Source: Terrisporobacter glycolicus ATCC 14880 = DSM 1288
Lineage (GTDB): Bacteria; Bacillota; Clostridia; Peptostreptococcales; Peptostreptococcaceae
Direction: 5' to 3'
NCBI RefSeq assembly: GCF_036812735.1
Contig: NZ_CP117523.1
Span: forward strand, 2,232,001-2,296,000
DNA: 64,000 bases
Shown: positions 44,679 to 53,627 of the stretch, one piece after another
Layout of the letters: every line of letters begins with the position of its first letter
Position numbering within the stretch: the stretch's first letter is position 1
The notes under the pieces: model-generated
Told to the model about the DNA's origin: nothing
The model's input: the letters and a program-made list of their open reading frames with translations, nothing else
Database searches by the model: none
Program-made: the position numbers and the translations under genes

Positions 44679-45598
44679 TGTTAAAAAAATATTTACAAAT
44701 ACATCCAGAAGTTGAAGCAGCCGTTAAGGAAGGAAGACCAGTTGTTGCTTTAGAATCTACAATAATATCTCATGGTATGCCATACCCACAAAACGTTGAA
44801 ATGGCTAGTACTGTTGAAAATATAATAAGAGAAAATGGTGCAGTTCCTGCAACTATAGCTATACTAGATGGAGTTTTAAAAGTTGGTTTAACTAAAGAAG
44901 AAATAGAATTATTAGCTACAAGCAAAAATGTAGTTAAAGCTTCTAGAAGAGACTTACCATTTATAATATCTAAAAAATTAACTGGAGCTACTACTGTTGC
45001 TACTACTATGATACTTGCAGATCTTGCTGGTGTTAAAGTGTTTGCTACTGGTGGAATAGGTGGAGTTCATAGAGGTGGCGAAACTACTATGGATATATCT
45101 GCTGACTTAGAAGAATTAGCTAATACTAATGTTGCTGTTATATGTGCTGGAGCTAAGTCTATATTAGATATTGGTTTAACTTTAGAATACTTAGAAACTC
45201 ACGGTGTTCCAGTAGTAGGGTTTGGAACTGAAGAAATGCCTGCTTTCTACACTAGAAAATCAGGATTTGGTGTTGACTACAGAGTAGACTCTTCTGTGGA
45301 AGTAGCTGAAGCTTTAAAAGCTAAGTGGGACTTAAATCTAAAAGGCGGTATGGTTATAGCTAATCCAATACCTAAAGAATTTGAAATGGATTATGATACC
45401 ATAACTAATGCCATAGAATCTGCTTTAAAAGAAGCTGAAGAGAAACATATAGGTGGAAAGCAAGTTACACCTTTCTTATTAGATAAAGTAAAAACTATAA
45501 CTGAAGGAAAATCTCTTGCCTCTAATATAGAACTTGTTTACAACAATGCTAAAGTTGCTGCTAATATAGCAAAAGACTTAGCTGATTTAAATAAATAA
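44678..45598 (+). CDS. psuG: Pseudouridine-5'-phosphate glycosidase
   Basis: Cleaves pseudouridine 5'-phosphate to uracil and ribose 5-phosphate. It has 306 residues, the usual length. Family signature blocks are [16 protein letters not shown] (49-64 region), [57 protein letters not shown] and [14 protein letters not shown]. Codon use and GGAG site match psuK. Ends at a strong terminator. Confidence 0.95.
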   Translation: MLKKYLQIHPEVEAAVKEGRPVVALESTIISHGMPYPQNVEMASTVENIIRENGAVPATIAILDGVLKVGLTKEEIELLATSKNVVKASRRDLPFIISKKLTGATTVATTMILADLAGVKVFATGGIGGVHRGGETTMDISADLEELANTNVAVICAGAKSILDIGLTLEYLETHGVPVVGFGTEEMPAFYTRKSGFGVDYRVDSSVEVAEALKAKWDLNLKGGMVIANPIPKEFEMDYDTITNAIESALKEAEEKHIGGKQVTPFLLDKVKTITEGKSLASNIELVYNNAKVAANIAKDLADLNK

Positions 45599-45608
45599 TA
45601 ATCCTAAA

Positions 45609-45653
45609 AAGGGCTGTAGTACAACAACTTTTAATACTTGTACCACAGCTCCT
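45609..45653 (+). terminator. Terminator after psuG
   Basis: GCTGT and ACAGC arms with inner GTACAA/TTGTAC stem, followed by TTATTTTTT. Convergent genes may share it. Confidence 0.8.
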
Positions 45654-45670
45654 TATTTTTTATAATTATT

Positions 45671-46594
45671 TTAATTCTCATTTAAAAATAATTCTTTTAA
45701 TAATTTTGTATTTAATAGCAGTCCTATTATGACTACTTTGGTCTTACATATTTTATTCATATATTCATAAGAATAATTCCTTGGAGTAAAGTCAAAATGA
45801 ACAGTTTTACCATTTTCAATTTGAATTATTCCTTTTCCCCTTAATACATATCCCTGTTTTTTATCATTTAGTAATTCTAATACTTCTTTTAATTCTTCTT
45901 CTGTAAAAACCTTAGGTTTATCTATTGTAGTAGATTTCAATAACTTCTTAATTCTAGTTGTATCATTTAAATTTTCTTTTATAACAACTCTATTTATTTC
46001 TAAAGCTTCAATATAATGTTTTAAGTTTAATTCTCTTTTTAAATACCAATCTTCTTCTATTATATAGGCTTGCTCATTATAGTCACTAAGTTTCCATATA
46101 ATAGGTTCAAGCTCATTTTTGTTCACTCCTTCAAAATGACTAAGTAGTATAATGTTTGCATTTTTAATTTGATTTAAATAAAAATCTCCAAAATTATCTT
46201 CATACTCATAAAAATTGCATAAATCTACTATTGTTATTACATTATTGATTATCATTTCTTTCTTTGAATACTTACATATATCTTGGCACAGTTTAATTAT
46301 GTCTGATAACATGGCAACTCCAGAAGGTTCTATTATAATTCTATCTAAACTAGTTTCTTCAATTAGGGATAATATTGCTTCTTTAAAGTTACCTATTAAA
46401 CTGCAACATATACATCCTGATGGTAATTCTTTTATTATAAAATCTCCCTTTATTAAATCACTATCTATAGACATATCCCCAAATTCATTCTCAATAATAG
46501 CAATTTTTTCATCTGTATTTTTAACAAACTCATTTAAAAAAGTTGTTTTTCCAGCACCTAAAAATCCTGAAATAATATCGATTTTTATACTCAT
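45671..46594 (-). CDS. COG0523/CobW-family GTPase
   Basis: Metal-chaperone type GTPase, 307 residues. P-loop GFLGAGKTT is at about 10-18, the metal-binding CICC within SGCICCSL is at about 60, and EPSG and IVDLCNF are the other G-domain motifs. A C-terminal CobW_C domain (about 195-290) ends the protein. Family members insert or deliver Zn, Co or Ni. No Zur-like box or B12 riboswitch was seen upstream, so the metal is unknown. Monocistronic, GAGGAG ribosome site. Confidence 0.85.
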   Translation of the reverse strand: MSIKIDIISGFLGAGKTTFLNEFVKNTDEKIAIIENEFGDMSIDSDLIKGDFIIKELPSGCICCSLIGNFKEAILSLIEETSLDRIIIEPSGVAMLSDIIKLCQDICKYSKKEMIINNVITIVDLCNFYEYEDNFGDFYLNQIKNANIILLSHFEGVNKNELEPIIWKLSDYNEQAYIIEEDWYLKRELNLKHYIEALEINRVVIKENLNDTTRIKKLLKSTTIDKPKVFTEEELKEVLELLNDKKQGYVLRGKGIIQIENGKTVHFDFTPRNYSYEYMNKICKTKVVIIGLLLNTKLLKELFLNEN

Positions 46595-46743
46595 TTTCTC
46601 TCCTCTTTTGTCTTAATTTAACTTAATTCAATTATAAGAGTAACATATAAAAAATATTTATTGAAATTGATATTTTCTATAAAGTTTGAGTAAATATAAA
46701 TTTTATTGATATATATTAACATGAGAAACTGTAGTTTTTTAAT

Positions 46744-47994
46744 TTACATATTTATTATTTCGTATCTAAATCCTGTTTCTTTCATTAAATCTAAGTATGG
46801 AATTGGATTAAAATACTCTGGTGAAAATACTCCTTCTCCCTTCCATATTCCCCTAGCAATAAGTTCTATAGTAAGAGCTGCACCAAATCCTGTTTGAGCT
46901 ACTACTGCTTGCATGCCCCAATCTTTTATTGATTGTTTATTTTCAAATGGTTGATATATAAAAATTTCTTTTTTCTTTCCATCTTTTATACCTATACAAT
47001 GAACTCCAACAAGCATCATGCCTATCATTTCATCACCTATCTCTTTTGGTTGCGGAGCACATGCTGCAACTACATCCCTTGGCACTACTTTTACTCCACC
47101 CACATCAACAGGGTGTATACTTCTAAGACCTAATGAATCTATTACTTTTAAAGCATTTACTAAAGATGGGTCTAAAGCTATTTTAAAAGTAGCTTTTTTA
47201 AGACCATATTTACCTAAATATCTTTGCATAGTAACTACTTCTTCATGTTCTACTTTTATCAAATTATTTTCTCCAACACCTTCAGGCATTATAAATGTTT
47301 CTTCTCCACTAAAAGCATCTTCCACTATAAATCCACCCTTGTCTTTATTATACTCCACATTAGGATTCATAACTTCATCTAAAATAGTCCATACATTAAA
47401 TCCAAAAGTTATATCATTTTCTTTGGCACCTGGTATTTCTAAGTTTCCACCATCTTTTACATGCACTTCATGTAGTTCATCAAATTCATACTCTGCAGCA
47501 TATTTTGCAAATACATTTACTACACCTGGGTCTATACCCATGCATATACAAGCCATTTGATTTTTATTCTTCCAGTTTTCATGCCTATCAAAGTTGTACT
47601 TGGTCATAGGCTCTATATAGCTATTTTCTATTCCTATACCAAATTTAGGATTATCCATAGGTACTGACCATGTTCCCATACTACCATAACTTGCTCCACC
47701 CTCATAAGCAGCATCAAATATTTGATTACTTACAAATGGAGCCGCAGAATCCATTACAAAATCTATATTATACTCTTTAATTAATTCAATCATCTCATTT
47801 TTATTTTTAGCATCAACTTGAACTGCCTTATAATTTTCTTTTTCCTTTAAATTTTCTATTACTTCTTTAGCTCTATCTAAATTATAATCCGCAACTAAAA
47901 CAAATTCTAACCATTCTCTATAATTTTCTCTACTTTGCAGTATTTTTAGTATTGATTCTCCTACTGCTCCTGATCCTACTAACATCATTCTCAT
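46744..47994 (-). CDS. Saccharopine dehydrogenase-like oxidoreductase under glycine control
   Basis: NAD(P)-binding protein of 416 residues. N-terminal Rossmann loop GSGAVGES is at 7-14, a beta-alpha-beta fold runs to about 130, GIDPGVVNVFAKYA is the Sacchrp_dh-type active region, and a large C-terminal catalytic domain follows. The family includes saccharopine, carboxynorspermidine and homospermidine dehydrogenases; the substrate here is not evident. A tandem glycine riboswitch with terminator sits in the leader (48064-48283), so glycine should induce it. No lysine or polyamine genes adjoin. Confidence 0.82.
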   Translation of the reverse strand: MRMMLVGSGAVGESILKILQSRENYREWLEFVLVADYNLDRAKEVIENLKEKENYKAVQVDAKNKNEMIELIKEYNIDFVMDSAAPFVSNQIFDAAYEGGASYGSMGTWSVPMDNPKFGIGIENSYIEPMTKYNFDRHENWKNKNQMACICMGIDPGVVNVFAKYAAEYEFDELHEVHVKDGGNLEIPGAKENDITFGFNVWTILDEVMNPNVEYNKDKGGFIVEDAFSGEETFIMPEGVGENNLIKVEHEEVVTMQRYLGKYGLKKATFKIALDPSLVNALKVIDSLGLRSIHPVDVGGVKVVPRDVVAACAPQPKEIGDEMIGMMLVGVHCIGIKDGKKKEIFIYQPFENKQSIKDWGMQAVVAQTGFGAALTIELIARGIWKGEGVFSPEYFNPIPYLDLMKETGFRYEIINM

Positions 47995-48063
47995 AATAAT
48001 TTATATCTCCCTTATTTAAATTTATAAATATACATTTATACATAAATATGATTTTTCAAAAGC

Positions 48064-48283
48064 AAAAAAGGACAGAATAATAAGCATACTAAAATTAAGT
48101 ATCTTATTACTCTGTCCTTTTGCCAGTTGGTTATAGCCACGTAGGCGACGGTATCCGTTCTCTCCAAAGCTTCGTCAAATAATCTTCCTTTTGCCTGTCA
48201 GTTTCAAAAAAGATTAAGATAAATTCTTTTTTTTGCTTCTTCGGCCTTACATTTAAGTAATGTCTAAGATTATTCTCATCCGA
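48064..48283 (-). promoter_or_regulatory. Tandem glycine riboswitch with terminator
   Basis: Aptamer I (48275-48178 on the minus strand) is closed by GAATAATCTT/GGAAGATTATT and contains GGCCGAAGAAGCAA and GACAGGCAAAAGGAAGA. Aptamer II (48173-48110) has GGAGAGAACGG, a compact CGCCTACGTGGC arm and ACTGGCAAAAGGACAGAG. GGCAAAAGGACAGAG is the glycine-aptamer signature. GGACAGA then forms the 5' arm of a terminator (48117-48070) followed by six T, so glycine binding should allow read-through. Confidence 0.88.
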
Positions 48284-48380
48284 TCATATTTATTTTACTA
48301 TTTATATTTTATAATATATATTTTCATTGTCAATATATAATTTAGATTACTCTTTAAATTTATGTATATTTTACATATAA

Positions 48381-48417
48381 AAAGCCTTAGTAATTGTTTT
48401 CAATTTACTAAGGCTTT
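48381..48417 (-). terminator. Terminator after the BFD-like gene
   Basis: AAAGCCTTAGTAA/TTACTAAGGCTTT perfect 13-bp stem, 11-base loop, T-rich on both exits. Confidence 0.88.
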
Positions 48418-48427
48418 TTTAATACAA

Positions 48428-48727
48428 TTATTTTTTATTTTTTAATATATTTTCTATTATTCCTTTACATCTACCACAACCAGTTCCTGCTTTAGTCTCT
48501 TCCATAACTTGTTCTACTGTTTGTGCACCACTTTTAACCGCTGCTACAACTTCATTTACAGATACATTTTGGCATTTACAAACATTTTGTACTACCCTAT
48601 CAATTTCTCTATATTCTTCATCATTTTCTATAACTATATCTGTCATGACCTTAACATCTTGTACCGTTCTAGCTCCTTGTGCCTGAGCTGCTCTAACTTT
48701 TATATATTTTTCCTTATCTAAAATCAT
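48428..48727 (-). CDS. BFD-like [2Fe-2S]-binding protein
   Basis: Small protein of 99 residues. Cysteines are arranged CKC (about residue 50-52) and CGRC (near residue 87-90), the four-cysteine layout of bacterioferritin-associated ferredoxin-type [2Fe-2S] domains (Cx1C-x30+-Cx2C). The N-terminal 45 residues are an extension (ARTVQDVKVMTDIVIENDEEY). The start is the second ATG (48727), seven bases after AGGAG; the first is only one base from it. Likely an electron or cluster carrier; partner unknown. Confidence 0.78.
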   Translation of the reverse strand: MILDKEKYIKVRAAQAQGARTVQDVKVMTDIVIENDEEYREIDRVVQNVCKCQNVSVNEVVAAVKSGAQTVEQVMEETKAGTGCGRCKGIIENILKNKK

Positions 48728-48827
48728 ATCCATACTCCTTATATTTATAAATAATATTATTTTTCATTTTAAATTTATTATTCCATTTTAGTGTAGGTTT
48801 ATACAAATATCATTTTTTAATATAATT

Positions 48828-49364
48828 CTATCTTTTTGTATAAGTTAATACTGCAATTCCACCTGAGAAACTATAATTTTTTAAATGTAAATTTATAGTT
48901 GGATTATTTTCCAAAAATAACTTTCTTCCCTTACCTAATATACAAGGAATTATACCGATTATGTACTCATCTATAACATCAGATTTTATGAATGTATCTG
49001 CTAAAATTGCACCACCAAATATCCATATATTCTTTCCTTCTTCTTTTTTTAGGTTAAGTATTTTTCCAACAATATCTCCATTTATAATCTCCACATTATC
49101 TTTATTTATATTAAGTTTCTTATTGGTAACTAAGTAAATTTTTTTATCTGAAAATTCATCAAAAGTTTCTCTAGGTATATCTTCATAAGACTTTCTTCCC
49201 ATCACTATTGTATCGCAAGTTTCTAAAAATTTATTAAACTCAAATTGTCCTTTAGTATCCAGTGAATTATTATCCTCTCCCACAATCCAATCAAATCCAC
49301 CATCTTCATCGCTTATATATCCATCTATACTCATAGCTAAGTTAAAGATTATTTTTCTGCTCAT
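48828..49364 (-). CDS. DHFR/RibD-like reductase family protein
   Basis: NADPH-dependent reductase fold, 178 residues. It starts MSRKIIFNLAMSIDGYISDEDGGFDWI, followed by VMGRKSYEDIP and IWIFGGAILADTF, all typical of the RibD C-terminal/YyaP group rather than true FolA. Physiological substrate unknown. The start at 49364 has GGAGAAATATA upstream; an in-frame start 21 bases earlier would include it. Single gene. Confidence 0.88.
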   Translation of the reverse strand: MSRKIIFNLAMSIDGYISDEDGGFDWIVGEDNNSLDTKGQFEFNKFLETCDTIVMGRKSYEDIPRETFDEFSDKKIYLVTNKKLNINKDNVEIINGDIVGKILNLKKEEGKNIWIFGGAILADTFIKSDVIDEYIIGIIPCILGKGRKLFLENNPTINLHLKNYSFSGGIAVLTYTKR

Positions 49365-49446
49365 TATATTTCTCCTTTTATTCAATAATTAAATATCCTT
49401 AAATAGTATTTCCTTTATATACCCATTATTAGTACACTTAAATAAA

Positions 49447-49486
49447 AAAGATAGTAATAGTACATCAATGTATTATTACTATCTTT
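49447..49486 (-). terminator. Terminator after the 218-residue membrane protein gene
   Basis: Stem AAAGATAGTAATAgTACAT with its near-complement, ending in TTTTTTATTT on the minus strand, 40 bases past the stop. Confidence 0.8.
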
Positions 49487-49525
49487 ACAATAGATCAGCT
49501 AATTCTTTAATTAATTTTAAAACTA

Positions 49526-50182
49526 TTATTCTGCATAAGCATCTTTTCCAATTAAGTAATATAATCTGTCATCATTACTAATTGAAAATAGCTTATTTTT
49601 AAATAATCTAGTCACATTATTTTGTATATTTTTATTGCTTTCATAATCATAACCATTTACTTTTAGTATTTTACTATCCTTAGATAATTTTTCATAAGTT
49701 TTATCACTTACAACAAACTGATTCTTAAAAAGTCCAGTTATTAAGATTTTCTTATTAAGAACACCTTTTATTTTTATATCAATATCCTTTGCTTTAAATT
49801 CCTTTACTTCTTTTTGCTTGTTTAAATATGATAAATTCTTTATCCCATCATATCTAGGTATAATCATGGCTTCATCACCAGAAAGGTCAACCACTTTAAG
49901 ACTTTTATCTTTAGCTAATTTATTATATTCTGTTTGCTTGATAACTACAGTTCCTTTGTCATCTACTTTAAGCATATCAAAGTTAGTCTCTTTTGCATTT
50001 GAACCTTTCAATGCTTCATTTATTGCTTCTTCTTGTGATTTTTCCTTTTTATTGCCTTCTTCTGATATATATATAAGTCTGTATGGATAATCATTAATTA
50101 ATGATTTATATACAGATACACCACCTACAATAACTAATATTCCTAAAACTGCTGCTATAACTTTTCCTTTTGAAAATTTCAT
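49526..50182 (-). CDS. Membrane-anchored protein of unknown function
   Basis: 218 residues. A basic start and one helix (about 5-25: GKVIAAVLGILVIVGGVSVY) are followed by an extracytoplasmic domain rich in K and D. The helix has no lipid cysteine, so it acts as an anchor. I do not recognise the outer domain; short words such as KVVDLSGDEAMIIPRYDG suggest beta structure. The ATG at 50182 has GGGAGATGG upstream; the long in-frame extension of 19 residues is not supported. Confidence 0.7.
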   Translation of the reverse strand: MKFSKGKVIAAVLGILVIVGGVSVYKSLINDYPYRLIYISEEGNKKEKSQEEAINEALKGSNAKETNFDMLKVDDKGTVVIKQTEYNKLAKDKSLKVVDLSGDEAMIIPRYDGIKNLSYLNKQKEVKEFKAKDIDIKIKGVLNKKILITGLFKNQFVVSDKTYEKLSKDSKILKVNGYDYESNKNIQNNVTRLFKNKLFSISNDDRLYYLIGKDAYAE

Positions 50183-50349
50183 TTTACCATCTCCCTTATA
50201 TTTAATAAATCTAATTGCTCTAAATCCAACAAACAACACGAAAAATATATTTTTATTTTATATTAGGTAGATTTTTTCAACAATTGATTTACATTACAGA
50301 AATATTACATTTTTGATAGTTTATTTTAATTAATATTAATCAAAATAAA

Positions 50350-50371
50350 AAGGATGGCATTAGCCATCCTT
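50350..50371 (-). terminator. Terminator of the biotin operon
   Basis: AGGATGGC/GCCATCCT stem with a four-base loop, followed by TTTTTATTTT on the minus strand. Confidence 0.88.
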
Positions 50372-50394
50372 TTCTACTTGAATATATTTTATTT

Positions 50395-51063
50395 TTAAAT
50401 TACTTCCTTTAAAGATGTATTTATATTTTCATCACCTTCTTTTACACAAACAATAACAGGTATATTAGTTAAATCTTCTATCATTTTTTTATTATCAATA
50501 TGTATCATATTATTTTCATCATAGTTATTAAGAATAATGCCTATTATTGAAAAGCCTTGAGATTTGGCATATTCTGCTGTAAGAACTGTATCATTTATTG
50601 TTCCAAGTCCTCCATCAGCAACTATAATAATAGGAAGATTTAGTAATTTTATAATATCAGTTAACATTATTTTTTTATCATCAAATCTTAAAGGACAAAT
50701 AATTCCTCCACATCCCTCAACAACCATAAAGTCGTAATTCTTACTAATTTTATCAAAATCTGCTTTTATTTTATTTGACTCAATAAATTCATTATTTATT
50801 TTTGCTGCTAAGTGAGGAGATACCGGTTCTTTAAATATATAACTTACTAAGTCTTTCGGATTGTAATTTAAATTTGATCTAATGCATACTTCCTTTGCAT
50901 CTCCAGGTATTAATTCATTATCTTCCAAATAAGCTCCACTTAAAGCTCCTTTAAAATATCCGCAGTTCACATTATTTTCTCTAAGATTTTTTACTATTAA
51001 AGAACTAACATAAGTTTTACCCACATCTGTGGAAGTACCTGTAATAAATACACCTTTATTCAT
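50395..51063 (-). CDS. bioD: Dethiobiotin synthetase
   Basis: ATP-dependent ring closure of 7,8-diaminopelargonate with CO2 to dethiobiotin. It has 222 residues. P-loop [13 protein letters not shown] is at 8-20, substrate lysine lies in GYFKGALSG (K37 region), and [11 protein letters not shown] is the second nucleotide motif. It overlaps the end of bioB by 8 bases and is last in the bioY-bioB-bioD operon. Confidence 0.93.
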   Translation of the reverse strand: MNKGVFITGTSTDVGKTYVSSLIVKNLRENNVNCGYFKGALSGAYLEDNELIPGDAKEVCIRSNLNYNPKDLVSYIFKEPVSPHLAAKINNEFIESNKIKADFDKISKNYDFMVVEGCGGIICPLRFDDKKIMLTDIIKLLNLPIIIVADGGLGTINDTVLTAEYAKSQGFSIIGIILNNYDENNMIHIDNKKMIEDLTNIPVIVCVKEGDENINTSLKEVI

Positions 51064-52018
51064 TACACTTCACCTCATATCCAAGTTTCTTTATGATTTT
51101 CATATCTTCATCAATAGTAATTCCAGAAGTGGTTAACATATCTCCTGTAATTGCAGCGTTGGCACCTGATGAGAAAACACTTAATCCTTTATCTTCTAAG
51201 AGACCTCTCCCTCCAGCCAAACGAAGTTGTGCGTTAGGTAGAATAAATCTATAAATAGCGACTATTTTTCTTACCTCGTCCAATGTTAATACTTTATTAT
51301 TTTCTAATGGTGTACCTTTTATAGGGTTTAGTATATTAATAGGCACTGAAGTTATCCCTAAATCTCTAAGTGTAAATGCTAAATCGATACGATCTTCCAT
51401 ATTTTCACCAAGACCCATTATTCCACCAGAACAAACTGTAAGGCCTGCTTTCTTAGCAGCTTTTATAGTTTCAATTTTTTCATCATAAGTATGAGTAGTA
51501 CATATTTGCGAGAAAAATCTTTTGCTACTTTCTAGATTATTATGATATCTTATTACACCTGCTTCTTTTAATTTACATAGCTCTTCATAAGTTAATAAAC
51601 CGCCAGAAGCACATAATTTAATTTTACAACTTTTTCTTATTTCTATATATGTGTCACATAGGGAGTCTACTTCTTTTGAACTTAACTTTTTCCCACTTGT
51701 AACAACAGAATAACGACCTACATTTTTTTCATCATTATAAATTGCTTCTTTTTTCATTGAATTTGTATCTAATAATTCATAATTTTCAACTTCAGATTTA
51801 TAATGACTAGATTGAGCACAAAACTTGCAGTCTTCTGAGCATCTGCCACTTTTACCATTTACTATGGTACATAAATCAAATTCATTACCACAAAAGTGCT
51901 TTCTAATTTTGTCAGCTTCTTTGCATAAATCTTCTGTATCATATTTTAATAAACTTAAAGCAGTATCTTTATCTATTAATTCTTCATTGATTATTGTTTC
52001 ACTAATTTTTTTAAGCAT
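51056..52018 (-). CDS. bioB: Biotin synthase
   Basis: Radical SAM enzyme that inserts sulfur into dethiobiotin. It has 320 residues. The [4Fe-4S] cysteines C60, C64 and C67 are in [27 protein letters not shown] and RLAGGRG match the conserved BioB blocks for the second cluster and substrate. It is preceded by AAGGAG and follows bioY after 57 bases. Confidence 0.96.
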   Translation of the reverse strand: MLKKISETIINEELIDKDTALSLLKYDTEDLCKEADKIRKHFCGNEFDLCTIVNGKSGRCSEDCKFCAQSSHYKSEVENYELLDTNSMKKEAIYNDEKNVGRYSVVTSGKKLSSKEVDSLCDTYIEIRKSCKIKLCASGGLLTYEELCKLKEAGVIRYHNNLESSKRFFSQICTTHTYDEKIETIKAAKKAGLTVCSGGIMGLGENMEDRIDLAFTLRDLGITSVPINILNPIKGTPLENNKVLTLDEVRKIVAIYRFILPNAQLRLAGGRGLLEDKGLSVFSSGANAAITGDMLTTSGITIDEDMKIIKKLGYEVKCNE

Positions 52019-52075
52019 AATTCCAACTCCTTCTTAAATTACTATGTTTACTAATATTAAAATTAAAATACGGCT

Positions 52076-52648
52076 TTAAGCATAATTTACATTTTCTCTT
52101 TTTACATATTTACTTAATTTTGAACCTACTAAACTAGCTGTAATACATAAAACTATATCTCCAGGAATGTCTAGCGGAAAACATGATAGAAATATTGCTA
52201 AAAAAGGCATTTTAGTTCCCATATAAAAATTTAAAATAAAATATTTATATGTAAGACCAATGGCATAAGTAACTAAAAAACCACAAAAAGCTGCTATTAA
52301 GTACTTAGATATTTTCTTACTTTTTATTTTCTCGCAAACAAATCCTGTAACAAATGCACATAATATAAATCCTATCAAATATCCGAAACTAGGTCTTAGT
52401 ATATATGTAAGTCCTCCACCTGCTGCAAATATAGGAAATCCCATAAGACCTGTTATAACATATACCAATACTGAAATTCCTCCAAGTTTTGATCCAAGTA
52501 ACATACCTGCTAACAATACAAATAAAAATTGTAGTGTAAAATAATCAAGATTTGGTATTGGTATTTGAATAAATGCACTTATGGCAATCATTGCTGCAAA
52601 TAAGCCACAAATAACTATTTTAGATGTTTTATTTTTTAATTCAATCAT
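52076..52648 (-). CDS. bioY: Biotin ECF transporter S component
   Basis: Membrane substrate-binding subunit for biotin uptake, 190 residues with six helices. The BioY signature is seen in ISAFIQIPIP, FTLQFLFVLLAGMLLGSKLGG, GPxGYL-like RPSFGYLIGF and FPLDIPGDIVLCITAS. No ATPase or EcfT gene is beside it, so it must use shared energising units elsewhere. It is first gene of the BirA-controlled operon, making uptake and the last two synthesis steps co-regulated. Confidence 0.95.
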   Translation of the reverse strand: MIELKNKTSKIVICGLFAAMIAISAFIQIPIPNLDYFTLQFLFVLLAGMLLGSKLGGISVLVYVITGLMGFPIFAAGGGLTYILRPSFGYLIGFILCAFVTGFVCEKIKSKKISKYLIAAFCGFLVTYAIGLTYKYFILNFYMGTKMPFLAIFLSCFPLDIPGDIVLCITASLVGSKLSKYVKRENVNYA

Positions 52649-52685
52649 TTTTAGTTCTCCTAAATTTTATAAGTTTATACTTAGA

Positions 52686-52738
52686 AGTATAGTTATGATT
52701 TTTATTTGTGTCAACCTTTTTATTTTTATAGGTTTACA
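52686..52738 (-). promoter_or_regulatory. BirA operator and promoter of bioYBD
   Basis: TGTAAACC and GGTTGACA on the minus strand (52738-52731 and 52716-52709) with a 14-base spacer form a BirA box. TTGACA (52714-52709) is also the -35, and TATACT (52691-52686), 17 bases on, is the -10, so biotin-loaded BirA should block transcription directly. Confidence 0.85.
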
Positions 52739-52819
52739 TTTATTTTTATATATGACACTTGAATTATTATCCTTTTTTTGCATAAACTAATTACAATTAT
52801 TAGTTAAGGAGGAATTATA

Positions 52820-53032
52820 ATGGATATAGTTTATAACATTTGTCTTACTTTAGTTCTTATTGGAGCTATTAACTGGGGGCTAGTAGGATTATTTAAATTT
52901 GATTTAGTAGCTGCCCTACTAGCTGGAGGAGGAGATTTTGGTAATATAAGTTCCATAAGTAGAATTATATATACATTAGTAGGACTTTCTGCTCTTTATG
53001 TGGGCATACAGTTTATACTACTTTACATTTAA
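52820..53032 (+). CDS. DUF378 small membrane protein
   Basis: 70 residues. It has two hydrophobic helices (about 5-25 and 45-68) with the DUF378 core INWGLVGLFKFDLVAALL and RIIYTLVGLSALY. Widely spread in Firmicutes; function unknown. Ribosome site AAGGAGG is 7 bases before the ATG. Own terminator follows. Confidence 0.88.
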   Translation: MDIVYNICLTLVLIGAINWGLVGLFKFDLVAALLAGGGDFGNISSISRIIYTLVGLSALYVGIQFILLYI

Positions 53033-53045
53033 TAACGTCAAATAA

Positions 53046-53089
53046 AAAAAGTATTTGATGATTTAATTAATATCATAAAATACTTTTTT
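53046..53089 (+). terminator. Terminator after the DUF378 gene
   Basis: AAAAAGTATTT and AAATACTTTTT arms with an inner ATGAT/ATCAT stem. Confidence 0.75.
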
Positions 53090-53104
53090 ATTTCTTTAAT
53101 TTAT

Positions 53105-53372
53105 TTATGGAAGTAATACTGTATCTATTACATGTATAATTCCATTTATCGCCATTATATATGTTATAATCACTTTGGAGTCATTAATAAATACTTCTTT
53201 AGCATCAAACTTCCTTTAGCCACATGATATAGTAAAATATCATTAAGTTTATCCTTGTTTTCAGCTTTTAATCCTTCTACCAATGTGGTAAATTTACTGC
53301 TATATCCTTTTCTTTTTTATTTTCCATAGCAAAAACTGAAGAAGTTTGTGATGTGAATATTGTTAAAATCAT
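53105..53372 (-). pseudogene. Remnant of a secreted fasciclin (FAS1) domain protein
   Basis: Read on the minus strand in shifting frames: a truncated signal sequence (MILTIFTSQTSSVFAMEN), then a broken frame corresponding to FTTLVEGLKAENKDKLNDILLYHVAKG, then DAKEVFINDSKVI, and a final MAINGIIHVIDTVLLP before a stop. The LYHV and INGIIHVID words are the H1 and H2 signatures of FAS1 domains. The total is about 90 codons against about 130 or more normally, with at least two frameshifts. No intact gene remains. Confidence 0.72.
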
Positions 53373-53582
53373 TAATTAAATAATTGTAAATCAGGTAATC
53401 CTGTGTAGAGATTTTAATCTATATTCTTTTTATTTTTAATAATTTTTTTCATAAAAATAAAATTTTATTCTTGCGAAGTTTGTCGAACTTTGTTATTATA
53501 AATATACAGTTATTTCCCCAATAACTGATTACTCCCCAAATAAATATATTCCCTAAAAACCCCTTTTTATAATATATTTTAA

Positions 53583-53612
53583 AATCCTTGCTTGATCGGT
53601 AAAGCAAGGATT
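53583..53612. terminator. Terminator beside the P-type ATPase gene
   Basis: AATCCTTGCTT/AAGCAAGGATT stem with an 8-base loop. The + exit has nine T and the minus exit TTTTAAAA. It lies 15 bases past the ATPase stop and probably ends it, though the + direction looks stronger. Confidence 0.75.
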
Positions 53613-53627
53613 TTTTTTTATGTGTTT

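Noticed and set aside
47018-47560. 180-codon plus-strand frame opposite the saccharopine dehydrogenase-like gene
   Set aside because: Antisense shadow without ribosome site or family match.
48064-48283. Lysine riboswitch before a saccharopine dehydrogenase-like gene
   Set aside because: The lysine link is tempting, but GGCAAAAGGACAGAG and two aptamers in tandem are glycine-switch features, and the five-way lysine junction is absent.
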